Of a stretch of DNA of 64,000 nucleotides, positions 46,302 to 55,129 are shown piece by piece. The stretch covers positions 2,480,001 to 2,544,000 of the forward strand of contig NZ_CP030850.1 in assembly GCF_003325355.1 (NCBI RefSeq), given 5' to 3'. The notes below the pieces were generated by a model. That model made no database searches. It was not told the origin of the DNA and was given only the letters and a program-made list of their open reading frames with translations. Origin of the DNA: Runella rosea. Lineage in GTDB: Bacteria > Bacteroidota > Bacteroidia > Cytophagales > Spirosomataceae. Each line of letters opens with the position of its first letter. Position 1 is the first letter of the stretch. Position numbers and translations under genes: made by a program.

Positions 46302-47576
46302 TTATTTTTTCGGTCTTTTTACAAATATAAAATCCCCCCCTTCATTCCCTGCCTCTTTGATTGAACCATACTGCGGCGACTGCCGGGTGGGACTGTTATC
46401 TGTTACTGGTATTTGAAGCATCGAAAAAAGATTGGCGGCGGTCAGATAATCGCTGGTGTTGGTTTCTAAAAATTGCAACAAATACTTCGTAAATACACTC
46501 TTATCGGGCACAATAGTACTGGCAGCGCTGGTGATGGCCTTTCGGCTTTTTTTACGGGCTATTTCTTGAATGGCCACTGATACTGGACTCGAACGCGCCT
46601 CCAAAATCCCCCCGCTGAAACAGGCATCTGAAATGACCAAAACATGTCGGCATTTCAGGAGTTTTAGTTGGTCTTTAATATCGCTGTTGCTAAGCCAGGT
46701 TTTACTTCTAATGGCATTGTATTTAGCATCAGAAGGTAGCCAGTAGCCTTGTTCGGCTGCTTTGACTTCCTTGCCGTGGCCCGCATAAAACAATAATAAA
46801 TTATCATTTTCCCCCAATTTGCCAATTAATTCATTGAGCGCGTTGATGATATCATCGCCCGTAGGATTGGCCAGAGAAATCACATTTTTTTCCTCAAACG
46901 TATAGTAGGAAGTAAGTACTTTTTTTAGTTTTTGGGTATCTTCAATCGGGAATTTTAAATCGTCGATGGGCGCTTCGTAGTCATTTACCCCAATCAATAA
47001 AGCATAATTGGTACTGTTGAGGATTGAGCTATTTTCATCATTGGTTTGAATTTCAGTTCCCCTTACTATTTCAGCATTGGGCGGCAAAGCTGCGGTCACC
47101 GTAGGCTCCACAGATTTTGAGAAATGAAATACCCAAAAATTAACTTGGCTTGCGTCCCGGGCGAGAATACTCTCCACTTTAAGCTCATCTTTTTGATACA
47201 CGTTAGTAATGCGCCCACTGGCTGTAGTAGAAGCTCCTTTATCCTTGAACTGGTATTTACGAGTCAACTGAAAAGCGATATCAGTGGCATGATTGGGGCT
47301 GTAAGTGCTGTAAGTTGTTGAACCATCTGGACAAAAGGTAACCGTTTCGTCGTAGATTTCACCAAAAGCATCGGCTTGGGTACGGCTGTAGCGCTTGCAG
47401 TTGTTTTTGGTATCAGCTTGAAATAAAAAATCATTGGCCTTAAGAACTTTATCCTTATCGGCCACGGGCTTTTTCTGCAATTCCAACAAAAAACCTAAAC
47501 TAAACTGCTGACCAAAAACAGGAAAAACAAAAAGTAGGGATAGGCAAAATGTCAATAAAAAAAAATATCGCCCCAT
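46302..47576 (-). CDS. Exported caspase-family (C14) protease
   Basis: A 424-residue protein with a signal peptide (MGRYFFLLTFCLSLLFVFPVFGQ). Residues ~25-175 form an unassigned N-terminal region. The caspase-like p20 domain runs from ~190: NYALLIGVNDYEAP, then catalytic H267 in LLFYAGHGKE and catalytic C319 in LVISDACFSGG. Both dyad residues are intact, so it is probably an active cysteine protease in the periplasm or at the surface. It follows the lipoprotein-OmpA-YfaP unit on the same strand, beyond a terminator. I saw no ECF-type site of its own in the 100-nt gap upstream. Confidence 0.9.
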   Translation of the reverse strand: MGRYFFLLTFCLSLLFVFPVFGQQFSLGFLLELQKKPVADKDKVLKANDFLFQADTKNNCKRYSRTQADAFGEIYDETVTFCPDGSTTYSTYSPNHATDIAFQLTRKYQFKDKGASTTASGRITNVYQKDELKVESILARDASQVNFWVFHFSKSVEPTVTAALPPNAEIVRGTEIQTNDENSSILNSTNYALLIGVNDYEAPIDDLKFPIEDTQKLKKVLTSYYTFEEKNVISLANPTGDDIINALNELIGKLGENDNLLLFYAGHGKEVKAAEQGYWLPSDAKYNAIRSKTWLSNSDIKDQLKLLKCRHVLVISDACFSGGILEARSSPVSVAIQEIARKKSRKAITSAASTIVPDKSVFTKYLLQFLETNTSDYLTAANLFSMLQIPVTDNSPTRQSPQYGSIKEAGNEGGDFIFVKRPKK

Positions 47577-47613
47577 GATTTATTCTTAATGAAGAGTTAA
47601 ACAGCGCTAAATT

Positions 47614-47659
47614 AATAAAAATGATGGCTTCCACTTTTGGGATAGCCATCATTTTTATT
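47614..47659 (-). terminator. Intrinsic terminator after the YfaP-like gene
   Basis: A perfect 16-bp stem (47614-47629 / 47644-47659) with a 14-nt loop, whose outer end supplies a T-rich tail on the minus strand. It is 17 nt past the stop of the gene at 47677. Confidence 0.85.
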
Positions 47660-47676
47660 ACCAAAAAACGATTATT

Positions 47677-48609
47677 TTAATAAGTGTAGCTACTGCCATT
47701 TTTCACAATTTCCACCACCCTAACTCGGTTACCTTGGCGGGTTTCGCCATTGTATCGTTTGCTTCTATTGGGAGAAGTAACAGTGACGACAAAAGGGTTG
47801 GGCGTGGAGGTATTTTCATAATCATTCACTTCCACGATGTATTTGCCATCGGGGGCATTCTCCCAATACACATTTTCGGGCCCAAAACCGTTTGTATCAT
47901 CACGGTCAAGAAACCCTCCCGATGACGAAGTTTTATCATCAAAATAGATTTCCTCGCCAAACGGGTCTATTACGTGCAAATCTTGGTCGGTAGCAGTACC
48001 CCAAGAAAGACTGATTTGTAGGGCGCCAGTTCCTAAGCGAAGTACTTCGATAGTAGTAGAAAGAACATTACTGATTTTGCCCGTAGCATCATATACGCAC
48101 AATGATACTCGAAATTCTCCCCTACCTACATTGGATGGAATACTCACGTTCAATTGTAAGTTACCCGAACCACTACTTGCATTAGTAACGTAAGGCACAT
48201 CTGCGTAACTATCTGCCCCTGCCACTTGTACATACACCCCCGCAAGTCCATTGGTCGCGTTTCGATAGTTGAATGTCAAAATAGCCGTGCTACCGTTGGA
48301 AGAAGTGAGCCGTCCGTTCAAGTTACTGATAATAGGCACGCCTGTGCCAGCCGGACTAGGGGTAGGAGGAGTCCCGACTACCCTCCTTACGGAAGTGGGT
48401 GGAGGTGTATTAATCCCTCCCTGATAATAAACCAAAATCCGGGTGAGGCCATTTACGTCGGTAGGGTCTATGGTTTGGGCCACGGGCACTACGTACTCTC
48501 GACGAATTGTACAACTTTCACTTAACAATAATAAGATAGCCACTAAAAAGCTGAGCTTCATTACGCTTACAGTTGATTTATATATCTTTTTCATTTCAGA
48601 ATTAGTCAA
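47677..48609 (-). CDS. YfaP/DUF2135-like lipoprotein
   Basis: A ~310-residue predicted lipoprotein: a hydrophobic stretch ends in the lipobox LLLSESC near residue 33. The ATG at 48594 (MKKIYKST...) is an equally good start. Residues ~95-185 are beta-rich. The C-terminal ~110 residues match the YfaP/DUF2135 pattern: LSWGTATDQDLHVIDPFGEEIYF...GG.LDRDDTNGFGPENV.W..APDGKYIVEVNDY, rich in acidic metal-binding-like residues. Such domains often accompany surface or von Willebrand-type proteins; function unknown. It lies 13 nt after the OmpA gene, in an operon with a second lipoprotein, and ends in a terminator. Confidence 0.8.
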   Translation of the reverse strand: MTNSEMKKIYKSTVSVMKLSFLVAILLLLSESCTIRREYVVPVAQTIDPTDVNGLTRILVYYQGGINTPPPTSVRRVVGTPPTPSPAGTGVPIISNLNGRLTSSNGSTAILTFNYRNATNGLAGVYVQVAGADSYADVPYVTNASSGSGNLQLNVSIPSNVGRGEFRVSLCVYDATGKISNVLSTTIEVLRLGTGALQISLSWGTATDQDLHVIDPFGEEIYFDDKTSSSGGFLDRDDTNGFGPENVYWENAPDGKYIVEVNDYENTSTPNPFVVTVTSPNRSKRYNGETRQGNRVRVVEIVKNGSSYTY

Positions 48610-48622
48610 TGATTAATGATGG

Positions 48623-49954
48623 TTAGAACAATGAACCGATGCCCGCCCGAAGGCCAACATACTGCATAGGTGCAGCACCATATTGCAAATCCCAAGTTTT
48701 TGAATTAGTGGTCTGTCGGTAAAAGGCTCCAATATCTAAGCGAACTCTCTTCTTCTCACCCAGATAATGTACATACCCCAAAGCACCTCCATAAGCTAGT
48801 TGCGTGCCACTAAAACTATCGGTGGGCTGTCCAAAGCCCGCTTTTACCTTCAAGAGATGAAGCCCCCCCTCGGGCATAATGTAAAAGTGCTGGCCAAGGT
48901 TGATGCGTATGTGAGCGAGCAGGGGGATTTGGGAGGCCTCTGCAAAATATTGGTCAATTACGGGACCTTTTCTTGACTCTACCAAATCAATGCGGGTTGA
49001 CCATTTTAAGTACCCCACTTCGATTCCCGCAAAGAAAGTAGGGTTAAGTTTATACTCCAAAAACAAAGTCCCCCCAAAACCCAGCGTGTGCGCGTAGCCT
49101 TCTGGTAGGGCTTTCCAGAGGGGGTCTCCCAAAATAAAGGTGGTCATTCCATTTAGTTGGGCCAAAATAGAAGGTTTTCTCTTGTTTGCATTGAGCCAAT
49201 CTACTCCGCTGTGGGTGAGTTCTTTGGTTGGTTCTTCTGGCTTAGGTGCATTGACCTTCTCACCTGCTTCGTTTATAACGTTCGTTGAGCCTATCAGGCG
49301 GCGCGTACCATCGGGATACTCAATGTATTCTACACTGGCGGCGGGTACTCGCACCAACGGCGCATTTTCGTTTTCACGGTAGCTCACCGACTTACTGTCC
49401 TTGCTGGTTACCACGTAATTGGCGGGTATTCGTTTCCCGTCTTTCGTTACAATGTAATAGACATCGTTGGTCAAGCCCAGTACTTTGAGCTCTACTCGTC
49501 GGTTGGCGTAGCGTCCTTCTTCGGTCTCGTTGGTGGCAACAGGATTGCGTTTACCATAACCTACGGCTCTCAACCTAGCGGCGGTGATGTTCTGTTCTTT
49601 CACCAAGTAATTTCTGATGGCATTAGCACGGGTTTGAGAGAGTCGATTATTGACCTTATCACTACCGACATTATCGGTATAGCCGCCGATTTCCATCGTA
49701 ATGGTGGGGGCTTTGACCAAGAAAACGGCGATTGTGTCCAAATAGGCCCGATCTTCGGGGCTAAATACAGCTTTACCCGTCAAAAATTGAATATTGCGCA
49801 GCCTTACCCGGCGGTCTTTCACAGGCTTATTATTTTCCAAATCACTGATAACCGCATCCAAATCGTCCGAAGACGACTTGGATGCGGTTTGCTGGGCGTA
49901 AAGGGTGCTGAGCATACAACTCATTAAAATCAAAGCGAGCGTGGTGTTTTTCAT
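48623..49954 (-). CDS. OmpA-family protein with N-terminal peptidoglycan-binding domain and C-terminal barrel
   Basis: A 443-residue exported protein (signal ~1-20). The OmpA peptidoglycan-binding domain is at residues ~50-155: IQFLTGKAVFSPEDRAYLDTIA, GGYTDNVGSDKVNNRLSQTRANAI, and the NRRVELKV end. The usual OmpA order has the barrel first, so this arrangement is reversed. A short linker domain with KDGKRIPANYVVTSKDS follows, then from ~270 a barrel-like segment with alternating hydrophobic and aromatic residues ending in GLRAGIGSLF. It is the middle gene of a three-gene unit: lipoprotein, OmpA and YfaP-like. Confidence 0.85.
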   Translation of the reverse strand: MKNTTLALILMSCMLSTLYAQQTASKSSSDDLDAVISDLENNKPVKDRRVRLRNIQFLTGKAVFSPEDRAYLDTIAVFLVKAPTITMEIGGYTDNVGSDKVNNRLSQTRANAIRNYLVKEQNITAARLRAVGYGKRNPVATNETEEGRYANRRVELKVLGLTNDVYYIVTKDGKRIPANYVVTSKDSKSVSYRENENAPLVRVPAASVEYIEYPDGTRRLIGSTNVINEAGEKVNAPKPEEPTKELTHSGVDWLNANKRKPSILAQLNGMTTFILGDPLWKALPEGYAHTLGFGGTLFLEYKLNPTFFAGIEVGYLKWSTRIDLVESRKGPVIDQYFAEASQIPLLAHIRINLGQHFYIMPEGGLHLLKVKAGFGQPTDSFSGTQLAYGGALGYVHYLGEKKRVRLDIGAFYRQTTNSKTWDLQYGAAPMQYVGLRAGIGSLF

Positions 49955-49972
49955 TGTGTATGTTGAGATAAA

Positions 49973-50665
49973 TTATTGGTTACTTACTGATGAATGGGTT
50001 TCGCCGTCGCTGGATTTTTCTGTAACGCCTATGCGGTAGTTAGAAATCTTTTCGGCAAGTTTATCTTTGTCTATCCATATTCTTCCAGTATTAACCGGAA
50101 TCAGCACTCCTCTCCCTGGCCCTTCACTTTTTTGGGTTAAGTACAAACTATGTTGCAAATCAGCGATGCCTTTGGGCGTTACTTCTCCTGATATGACAAT
50201 CAGATTGGTATAATCTACGTTTTCATGTCTCCCTTTTACCTCGGCAAAAACCGTAAATTTGTTACCATAGCCTGATATAAAAGCTCCTAAACCACTACCT
50301 ACATCTACACCGTTTTCACTTTTATAATCAATTTTAACCTCCTTCCCATCAGCCGTTTGCTGGCTGAACAAGTACCGATACGCGGTTATGATTTTCCCTT
50401 TGGCCCAAACATCTTCTGGTCCAGTTGGGCTCAACAACTCGTACGGGTTTGCCCTAAAAGCCCCCTCAAGGGTGGGGGGGACTTTTCCTTCATTGATGGT
50501 CATGCCTTTGGCACGGAGGTCATTAACAATACTTTGGGGAACAATTTTCTGAATCTCCTTCGAAAACCCTACCGTAGGATCTTCTTCTCGGTTTTTACAG
50601 CTATTGAAAACCATGACAGTAGCTAGCAAAATAACGGTGGCAACGGGAGCTAATACATTTTTCAT
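49973..50665 (-). CDS. Lipoprotein of unknown function
   Basis: From the ATG at 50665 (MKNVLAPVATVILLATVMVFNSC) the product is 230 residues with a strong lipobox ending in Cys 23. An upstream ATG at 50731 would bury the signal peptide and overlap the promoter signature at 50725-50752, so it is rejected. The mature part is mixed alpha/beta with an IDYKSENGVDVGSGLGAFISGYGNKFTVFAEVKG stretch; I do not recognise the family. It leads the three-gene lipoprotein-OmpA-YfaP unit and carries ECF-type site 2 upstream. Confidence 0.75.
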   Translation of the reverse strand: MKNVLAPVATVILLATVMVFNSCKNREEDPTVGFSKEIQKIVPQSIVNDLRAKGMTINEGKVPPTLEGAFRANPYELLSPTGPEDVWAKGKIITAYRYLFSQQTADGKEVKIDYKSENGVDVGSGLGAFISGYGNKFTVFAEVKGRHENVDYTNLIVISGEVTPKGIADLQHSLYLTQKSEGPGRGVLIPVNTGRIWIDKDKLAEKISNYRIGVTEKSSDGETHSSVSNQ

Positions 50666-50724
50666 TGGAATATTGATGTTTGAGTTGAGAGATTGAAAGC
50701 ACTTCGTTATGCGTTCAATAATGG

Positions 50725-50752
50725 GTTGCACTCAACTTTCATAAGGTTATCA
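50725..50752 (-). promoter_or_regulatory. ECF-type promoter signature, site 2 (lipoprotein-OmpA-YfaP unit)
   Basis: TGATAACCT (50752-50744), 14 nt, then GCAAC (50729-50725), ending 60 nt before the lipoprotein start. Sites 1 and 2 also share ATG just before the -35-like block. Confidence 0.6.
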
Positions 50753-50860
50753 CATTCTTCAGAAAAATTTTAGGTGTGTTGTTATTTTGTAGCTAACCTT
50801 CTTTAGACACTTAAAAATAAAAGAACAATTTAACTTTTAGGTATTTTTTGGCCGATAAAC

Positions 50861-51205
50861 TTATCCCATTAGGGATAAAATGACATTACTTAGGCGGCGC
50901 CCCGAAATTCTTATGCTTTGGCCATTTTTTAAAATACACATGCGCTGTACGCGGTTCAACTGCACGATATACTCACAGTTAACAATCGACGAACGGTGAA
51001 CTCTAACAAAACCCTCTGGTAGTTTTTTTTCATACTCGCCCAACGTTTTGGCAGTCATCACTTTGCGTCCGTCCAAAAGCAAAAAAACGGTGTAGTTTCT
51101 GCTGGATTGGAGCCAAACTATTTGCTCAAAAGGAATTTTTTCTCTGCGGTCACTTATCCAAATAGGCAATGCCAAAGATGTAGGCGGGGTATGGAGAGTA
51201 GTCAT
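50861..51205 (-). CDS. Free-standing LytTR DNA-binding protein
   Basis: A 114-residue protein consisting of little but a LytTR domain: IPFEQIVWLQSSRNYTVFLLLDGRKVM at ~24-50, LGEYEKKLPEGFVRVHRSSIVN at ~55-76, and ILKNGQSIRISGRRLSNV near the end. No receiver or membrane segment is present, so activity would be set by its level or a partner protein. Tandem direct repeats with ~21-bp phase would be expected targets. A TTTAGGGGTA half-site-like element lies at 51267-51280, upstream of the gene. Confidence 0.88.
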   Translation of the reverse strand: MTTLHTPPTSLALPIWISDRREKIPFEQIVWLQSSRNYTVFLLLDGRKVMTAKTLGEYEKKLPEGFVRVHRSSIVNCEYIVQLNRVQRMCILKNGQSIRISGRRLSNVILSLMG

Positions 51206-51301
51206 AATGTAGATAGATTTTCAATAGTAGAGTATATATAACGCTTCAAAAGGACTAAAATCGCCACTATTTAGGGGTAGCTCGAAGGCTCCACAAAATT
51301 G

Positions 51302-51646
51302 TTAGTTCTCAAAATAGTCGATGATCATTCCGCCCAGTATTTTAATAATACCTGCTGCAATGGCAGGTTTAATGGCAAATGCAAATGGTCCGGCTAAAAT
51401 TGCTGCTTCTAGGGCAACTACTTTTCCCGCTACAGAAGCTAAACCAATTTTAGCAGCAATTGCACCTGCCTCATCTTTCGTGATATTTTTGCCATAAATT
51501 CGGGCTATTTGGTGAGCCATCACCGCTTCCTGAGCAACTAAAACTGTAGAGGCTGCCCCTGGCACCAATGCCGTAGCAAGTACCACACCTACTGCCACCC
51601 CTGTGTGGCCGTTTACATATTGTTCAGCTCTTTCTCGATTATTCAT
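51302..51646 (-). CDS. Small alpha-helical protein, possibly DUF697-like
   Basis: A 114-residue Ala/Gly/Ile-rich protein with two or three hydrophobic helices (GVAVGVVLATALVPGAAS; AILAGPFAFAIKPAIAAGIIKILGG). The layout of a P-G-A motif, an AQEAVMAHQIARIYGKNITKDEA helix and a terminal glycine-rich helix recalls the DUF697/YcjF-type domain found in GTPases and phage-shock-like proteins. This is a resemblance only. The palindrome at 51752-51771 lies about 105 nt upstream. Confidence 0.55.
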   Translation of the reverse strand: MNNRERAEQYVNGHTGVAVGVVLATALVPGAASTVLVAQEAVMAHQIARIYGKNITKDEAGAIAAKIGLASVAGKVVALEAAILAGPFAFAIKPAIAAGIIKILGGMIIDYFEN

Positions 51647-51751
51647 TGATGTAAAAGTTTTGATTGTTTTTATTTAGGTACATATACTTTTAGATTATGG
51701 CCTAATTGCTTAAAAACAAGGCCAAAGTTCTTCTCCCTACGAAAGAATAAC

Positions 51752-51771
51752 AACCCCTAAAAATAGGGGGA
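51752..51771. promoter_or_regulatory. Palindrome CCCCTA-AAAA-TAGGGG
   Basis: The second copy of the 16-bp palindromic core (51754-51769), identical to the other two when read on the minus strand. It is upstream of the DUF697-like gene and 10 nt past the stop of the gene at 51781, so a terminator role is also possible. Confidence 0.5.
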
Positions 51772-51780
51772 AGCATTTTT

Positions 51781-52404
51781 TTAGTGACTGATAGAAGTCT
51801 GAGAGTGACGAAACGCGACTTTGATTCTTTTTAAGGTTTTGACTAGGGAATGGACGGTTATCTCTCTAAATTCCCTCAGAAATAAGGCCATGGAGCTACG
51901 TAAGAATTCTGACCGAAAACCATAGTATTGTTTCATCAGGATTTCCTTCCCATCAAACTCCATTTTTTCTTCAATCAGCAAATGAGGCATGGTTAGCATT
52001 TGATAGTTTTGCACTTTAGGGATAATTGAACCCCCTAAAAGCACTGCTTTACCCGACATATATGCTTCTGCGATAAGCGTCAAATACACTTGGTGCCGCT
52101 CCAAAGGCGACATACGGTCGATGAAAGTGCAGCCTGTTTCAAGAATATCGGTAGCTACCACTCCCATTTGAGCCACAAAATCGTTATTACGACTAGAAGG
52201 TAACGATTGAAAATAGCGCAAGTCTCCGTTGCCGTTTTGAACGTAGCCAGCAATCCATTTATCGGGGTTATTTACCTTATAAAAAATCCGAACGTGAGAG
52301 TTTTTCAGGTAGCTAAGTTTAACCAAAATACCTGATTTAGTGAAGTATAGCTCCGAATAGCGATTCAGGTCTTCGACAGAAGTAAGTATACGTGTAAGTA
52401 ACAT
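51781..52404 (-). CDS. Protein of unknown function in the caspase-sigma island
   Basis: A 207-residue protein without signal peptide or membrane segment. Its N-terminal ~70 residues (VRIFYKVNNPDKWIAGYV..NGDLRYFQSLP) and central YLTLIAEAYMSGKAVLLGGSIIPKVQ could fit an alpha/beta acyltransferase-like fold (GNAT-like), but no motif settles it. The C-terminus is basic (LVKTLKRIKVAFRHSQ). It lies 87 nt downstream of the metacaspase gene, carries its own ECF-type site 3, and has a hairpin 3-55 nt before its ATG. Confidence 0.65.
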   Translation of the reverse strand: MLLTRILTSVEDLNRYSELYFTKSGILVKLSYLKNSHVRIFYKVNNPDKWIAGYVQNGNGDLRYFQSLPSSRNNDFVAQMGVVATDILETGCTFIDRMSPLERHQVYLTLIAEAYMSGKAVLLGGSIIPKVQNYQMLTMPHLLIEEKMEFDGKEILMKQYYGFRSEFLRSSMALFLREFREITVHSLVKTLKRIKVAFRHSQTSISH

Positions 52405-52406
52405 GA

Positions 52407-52459
52407 CTAAGTACCGTTAAAGTGAAACATTTAGGTTTACACTTTGGGGTAGTACTTAG
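52407..52459 (-). promoter_or_regulatory. Imperfect stem-loop just before the 52404 start codon
   Basis: Outer arms CTAAGTAC (52407-52414) and GTACTTAG (52452-52459) enclose a second, near-perfect pairing (AAAGTGaAAC / GTTTACACTTT). There is no T-run, so it is not a standard terminator. It overlaps the ECF-type site and lies 2 nt from the ATG, so it could influence translation. Confidence 0.4.
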
Positions 52460-52476
52460 CCAGAAAAAGGTTATCA
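52449..52476 (-). promoter_or_regulatory. ECF-type promoter signature, site 3
   Basis: TGATAACCT (52476-52468), 14 nt, then ACTAC (52453-52449), 45 nt before the start of the 207-residue protein. The -10-like element departs from GCAAC. Confidence 0.5.
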
Positions 52477-52491
52477 AAAGCAAAAAAAAAT

Positions 52492-54435
52492 TTAAGGAAC
52501 TATCTTGAAAGAATACGACAATACTGCTAATGCAGAAATATCCAAGGCAACGGGAGCTTCTCCACGATAGGTTTTATAAAACAATTGTTTCAAAGGATGT
52601 TCCAAAGTGGTTTCTCCACGGGTATTAATAAGAACAGACAAGTCTAGAGATGAGGGAGTTACAAAAATTTTATACATCTCAAAACCCAGAGGGGGCGATA
52701 TAGCCAGGGGCAGGGCCCGTGTCTCGCTAGGAGCTAATCTCAGCGGCAGAATATTGCGACTGGCATTTGGCAAAATAACATTTATAAAGCCATCTGGTTG
52801 AATATCAGCAATAGACACATAGACGGGTTGAGTGCCTTTGTTTGTTACAATCAAGGTAGTTGGAACCTTTATTTTAATGGAAGGCATTACGGTGTCGACC
52901 TGATTACTTTGCTCTAACCGAACTTCTACTTTACAAAAATCTTGTAAAATCTCCATTCTTCGGAGTATTTCAGCACGCGTAAAAGCCAGCAATCGCTCAA
53001 TACACCGCTCGTCGGCATCCTCTGTTTTGACCAAACTATCTAACACCCGTTGGGTAGCACAGTCTATTAATTTTATATTATCTCCCTCTTGGCTAATACT
53101 ATACGCCGACGCACCGATTGAACTGAGCCGAAGCAATGGATAACCTTCAATCTTTATTTTTAGTTGATTTTGAAACTGAGTATCAGAACAACGTCCGATA
53201 TATACGCCTTTGGACACTTCCCCAAAAGCTTTTTCTGTTTCGGTTGCTCGAAGTTCTTTGATAATTGCCAGAGGAAGCTCTCTCTCCAATTCAACGATTG
53301 CCCCAAAAGCATCGGCTGAAATTACTTTCCCCTTTACCATAACAACGGTGGAGTCACCCCGCGCAGAAGTTTTGGGCGAGAATTGAAAAACCGCATTCTT
53401 AAATACGCCCGCCAACTCCCCAACCCCTACCCGAACTTTTCGACAGTATTGCGTTGATTTTTCAATCAATGCTTCCACGGTAGTGGGGGCTACGATGAGC
53501 TCCCCGCCCAATACTTCTGCATCGGTGTTGCCCTCAATAGTGGGGGTTTGAAATGGGGCTTTTTGCAAAAGAATAGTACTTATTTGACCAAATAGTCCTC
53601 GATAGGTTTCCTTTTTTTTTAACCGATATAGGGCTTCACAAAACGCGTAGGAAAGTGCCCCGTAGGCCACCCCCGACTCGTTTTTAACCTCATAATTTTG
53701 TTGGCTCGCTGCCGCACCCGCAAATAAGACAAACGTAGCTTCTTGACCCCGCGTTGAAAAATTGCCATCGTCAAAACCTGAACCCTCCTGCTGCTGCAAC
53801 GCACTGGATTCTTTAAAATCGGAAGGAATAATCGGCAATGCCCCTCCACGTAGGTACGCTTGCGCATCTGCCCGGGCCCCCGTACCTGCATGGCAGCAAT
53901 CCAAAAGCAACACCAGCTGGCCATTGCCTCCCAATTTTAATTTCATCTGTTGCACAAAAACGCCAATATCGTCGTCGAGAATATGTTTTTGGCCTTTGTA
54001 CATTTTCATGTCTGCCCTACGGGGCGCATCGTAGGGAACGAGCGCCTCATCCAATTGATCAGTTTCATCACCATCCAAATCAAATAATTGCTGGCCATGC
54101 CCCGAATATCCCACTATTACTTTATCGCCAGGTTGCGTCATATGTAGGAGTAAAGCACAGGCTTTCCTTATGTTGTCGGCAGTTGCTTGTTGGTCAGACA
54201 AAACAGTAATTTTAAACCCTTGATTTTTGAGCGTTTGGGTCAATAACATTCGGTCATTTTGGGCGTTCAGCTTTGACCAGCCGCTTGCATTGGGATACTG
54301 GGCAATCATAATCAATAAAGCCCGTTTTTCGGCGGCCCATCCTACTGCCGACAGGCCCATCCCGAGCCACATAAGCCAAATTTTTTGCTGATTATTTAAA
54401 AAAACGATTGAGGATTTTAGCAGCAGGCTGTACAT
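52492..54435 (-). CDS. Exported metacaspase-like protease
   Basis: Up to 647 residues with an N-terminal signal sequence (IWLMWLGMGLSAVGWAA, ending ~35); the ATG at 54372 is an alternative start, while the one at 54435 overlaps the upstream gene by 44 nt. The caspase p20 domain spans ~36-300: KRALLIMIAQYPNA..W, with catalytic H113 in VGYSGHGQQ and C181 in LLLDCCHAG, close to the metacaspase DxCHSG form. An acidic DLDGDETDQLDEALVPYD segment (~119-135) suggests metal binding, as in metacaspases. The C-terminal ~330 residues are beta-rich and recall the DUF4384 region that often follows such proteases. It is the third gene of sigma, anti-sigma/TPR and caspase. Confidence 0.88.
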   Translation of the reverse strand: MYSLLLKSSIVFLNNQQKIWLMWLGMGLSAVGWAAEKRALLIMIAQYPNASGWSKLNAQNDRMLLTQTLKNQGFKITVLSDQQATADNIRKACALLLHMTQPGDKVIVGYSGHGQQLFDLDGDETDQLDEALVPYDAPRRADMKMYKGQKHILDDDIGVFVQQMKLKLGGNGQLVLLLDCCHAGTGARADAQAYLRGGALPIIPSDFKESSALQQQEGSGFDDGNFSTRGQEATFVLFAGAAASQQNYEVKNESGVAYGALSYAFCEALYRLKKKETYRGLFGQISTILLQKAPFQTPTIEGNTDAEVLGGELIVAPTTVEALIEKSTQYCRKVRVGVGELAGVFKNAVFQFSPKTSARGDSTVVMVKGKVISADAFGAIVELERELPLAIIKELRATETEKAFGEVSKGVYIGRCSDTQFQNQLKIKIEGYPLLRLSSIGASAYSISQEGDNIKLIDCATQRVLDSLVKTEDADERCIERLLAFTRAEILRRMEILQDFCKVEVRLEQSNQVDTVMPSIKIKVPTTLIVTNKGTQPVYVSIADIQPDGFINVILPNASRNILPLRLAPSETRALPLAISPPLGFEMYKIFVTPSSLDLSVLINTRGETTLEHPLKQLFYKTYRGEAPVALDISALAVLSYSFKIVP

Positions 54436-55123
54436 ACGGGTTTTCGGATTCGTTTCGTTCTACAATCGCTTTAAAGGTTTTTTCGGCATTTTCTTCGTTA
54501 TTATCCCGCAAATACGCCAACCCAAGATACCACTCTGCCTTTCTACGGATGGAAGGATTGGGAGATGTCTGGGCAATCTGAAGCGATTGAATCGCCTGTG
54601 GCAATTTGGCCAATGCCAATTGATTGATACCTACGAAGTACCGCACACAGTGGGTAGAATCATCTTTTTGCGTCATTGCGGCCGCCAGTGCATCTTCGTA
54701 CTGCTTTTCTTCATACAACGAAAACGCTGGTAACTCCTGCGGGCACTCTCCGCGTGCATTGGCCTCAGGCTGGTAAAACTCATTAAAAGCTATTTCTGAA
54801 TCGGGCTTGAAAATATCTGTTCCAAAATAAATAATTCCCAGCATTAAGCCAATCACGGAGGCCGCTACGGCGTAGGTCTGCCAAACTGGACGATTGAGAG
54901 GTCTAACTTTTGTGGCCTCTTCATATTCGGTGTATGCTTGTTTTAGCCTTTCTTTGGTTTTAATTACTTCAAGCGCGTTTTTCAAACGCCTTTGAGCTGC
55001 TACTTCTTCTTTCAAGGCAGGTTCTGCCTCAATCCGTAATTCAAACGCTCGTTTTTCCTCAGCTAACAGTTTTCCCTCCAAATAATCCTCTATATTCCTT
55101 AATAACTCCTCAGATAGTTCCAT
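54392..55123 (-). CDS. Membrane protein with anti-sigma-like N-terminus and TPR-like C-terminus
   Basis: A 243-residue protein. The N-terminal ~60 residues (LSEELLRNIEDYLEGKLLAEEKRAFELRI..EP.LKEEVAAQRRL) are typical of Bacteroidota anti-sigma factors that lack the zinc motif. A single transmembrane helix follows at ~82-100, and the extracytoplasmic part has TPR-like helical pairs (LYEEKQYEDALAAAM..., RRKAEWYLGLAYLRDNNEENAEKTF). It starts 6 nt after the sigma-factor gene and overlaps the metacaspase gene, so I infer that it is the membrane-bound regulator of that sigma factor. Confidence 0.82.
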   Translation of the reverse strand: MELSEELLRNIEDYLEGKLLAEEKRAFELRIEAEPALKEEVAAQRRLKNALEVIKTKERLKQAYTEYEEATKVRPLNRPVWQTYAVAASVIGLMLGIIYFGTDIFKPDSEIAFNEFYQPEANARGECPQELPAFSLYEEKQYEDALAAAMTQKDDSTHCVRYFVGINQLALAKLPQAIQSLQIAQTSPNPSIRRKAEWYLGLAYLRDNNEENAEKTFKAIVERNESENPYVQPAAKILNRFFK

Positions 55124-55129
55124 AGTATT

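Noticed and set aside
43822-49870. GATAACC-like strings inside genes (e.g. near 43826 and 49840)
   Set aside because: They lack the full TGATAACCT plus GCAAC pattern and are not placed before start codons, so I left them out of the promoter set.
50666-50731. Longer start for the lipoprotein at 50731
   Set aside because: It would put the lipobox signal 22 residues inside and overlap the promoter signature.
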